In this document: positions 39,002-39,140 of the stretch, one piece after another | How positions within the stretch are numbered: the stretch's first letter is position 1 | Layout: each line of letters starts with the position of its first letter | NCBI GenBank assembly: GCA_900316675.1 | Contig: ONDR01000018.1 | Span: 1 to 39,140, forward strand | Direction of reading: 5' to 3' | Length of the DNA stretch: 39,140 nucleotides | DNA from: an uncultured Bacteroidales bacterium | Lineage (GTDB): Bacteria > Bacteroidota > Bacteroidia > Bacteroidales > UBA932 | Notes under the pieces: model-generated | The model's input: the letters and a program-made list of their open reading frames with translations, nothing else | Told to the model about the DNA's origin: nothing | Databases searched by the model: none | Translations under genes and position numbers: made by a program

Positions 39002-39140
39002 ACCCTCTGGCTTCTCAGGTCCTTCGCACCCCTGGGCTTATACCGCAGGTGGTCTCTGGCAAACTATTTTCAGAACGCCGAGCTTACTACTTCCACACCC
39101 CCATTTGCAACTATTTGGAAATCAAAGGCTTAAAAAACGC

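Larger units (their letters stand above)
38790..39140. other. Noncoding terminal region with composite repeats
   Basis: There is no believable gene here. The stretch up to about 39050 is visibly richer in G and C than the genes and holds two copies of the 53-base repeat plus two palindromes. The last 90 bases turn A/T-rich, with ATTTGCAAC...TTGGAAAT forming an imperfect 20-base dyad (about 39102-39122) and no clear promoter consensus. Confidence 0.7.

Noticed and set aside
38876..39133. An 85-residue plus-strand frame in the terminal noncoding region
   Set aside because: It runs through palindromes and the direct repeat, has no leader motif, and resembles no protein family I recognise.

Overview
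This window is a chromosomal segment from a member of the Bacteroidota, most likely order Bacteroidales. The evidence is the promoter signature (repeated TAnnTTTG -7 elements, several with a TTG or TTTG about 19-20 bases upstream), A-rich leaders in place of strong Shine-Dalgarno sequences, families largely restricted to the phylum (DUF3276, DUF5606, DUF6340, a ~310-residue NusB), a serine palmitoyltransferase for sphingolipids, and a TPP-riboswitch-controlled TonB-dependent receptor. Base composition looks close to half GC. I cannot assign a genus. No phage, conjugation, defence, CRISPR or toxin genes are visible: this is core-genome sequence, and most of its interest lies in RNA elements, regulatory structure and a few uncharacterised proteins.

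Layout. 1-1146 (minus): a coiled-coil protein and zapA for the division ring, a structured RNA that is a 6S RNA candidate, and the 5' end of rny. 1220-3199 (+): nadE. 3217-5667 (minus): a purine operon of a DUF3276 PUR-like protein, an MTA/SAH-type deaminase and purine nucleoside phosphorylase. 5763-11225 (+): nusB-yajC-ybbR-coaE-DUF5606-rimO-DUF6340, packed with overlaps. 11230-12784 (minus): queC-queD-queE for 7-deazaguanine (queuosine precursor) synthesis, downstream of the RNase P RNA gene (minus, ~12838-13155). 13239-16381 (+): a glutaminyl-peptide cyclotransferase, then a TPP riboswitch and a TonB-dependent receptor, probably for thiamine. 16389-17391 (minus): trmD and an L-rhamnose-mutarotase family protein. 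17500-24044 (+): a DUF349 repeat protein, yidC, a YggS-family PLP protein and a CPA2 antiporter. 24025-26006 (minus): surE-lpxB. 26147-27145 (+): gap. 27306-29036 (+): a CocE/S15-type hydrolase, convergent with glnS (minus). 30832-38789 (+): serine palmitoyltransferase, yicC, a two-TM sensor-like protein, trkH, a RecD-like helicase and a DPP-IV family peptidase, with 1-3 base gaps among the last four. 38790-39140 is noncoding and carries a 53-base direct repeat plus GC-rich palindromes.

How genes work together. Envelope biogenesis (yajC, yidC, lpxB, sphingolipid synthesis, outer-membrane thiamine uptake), translation and RNA quality (rimO, trmD, queCDE, rnpB, glnS, yicC, rny, nusB) and cation homeostasis (trkH, CPA2 antiporter) dominate. 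Observations most worth following: the candidate 6S RNA that starts four bases after the zapA stop; the riboswitch whose downstream RNA can pair over the receptor start codon; a 37-base tandem duplication that copies the gap stop codon; terminators embedded in coding sequence (punA, and glnS inside its convergent neighbour); a 19-bp perfect inverted repeat between spt and yicC; a two-TM sensor-like protein coupled to trkH; and a codon-usage break inside the DPP-IV gene. I found no clear new multi-gene system.
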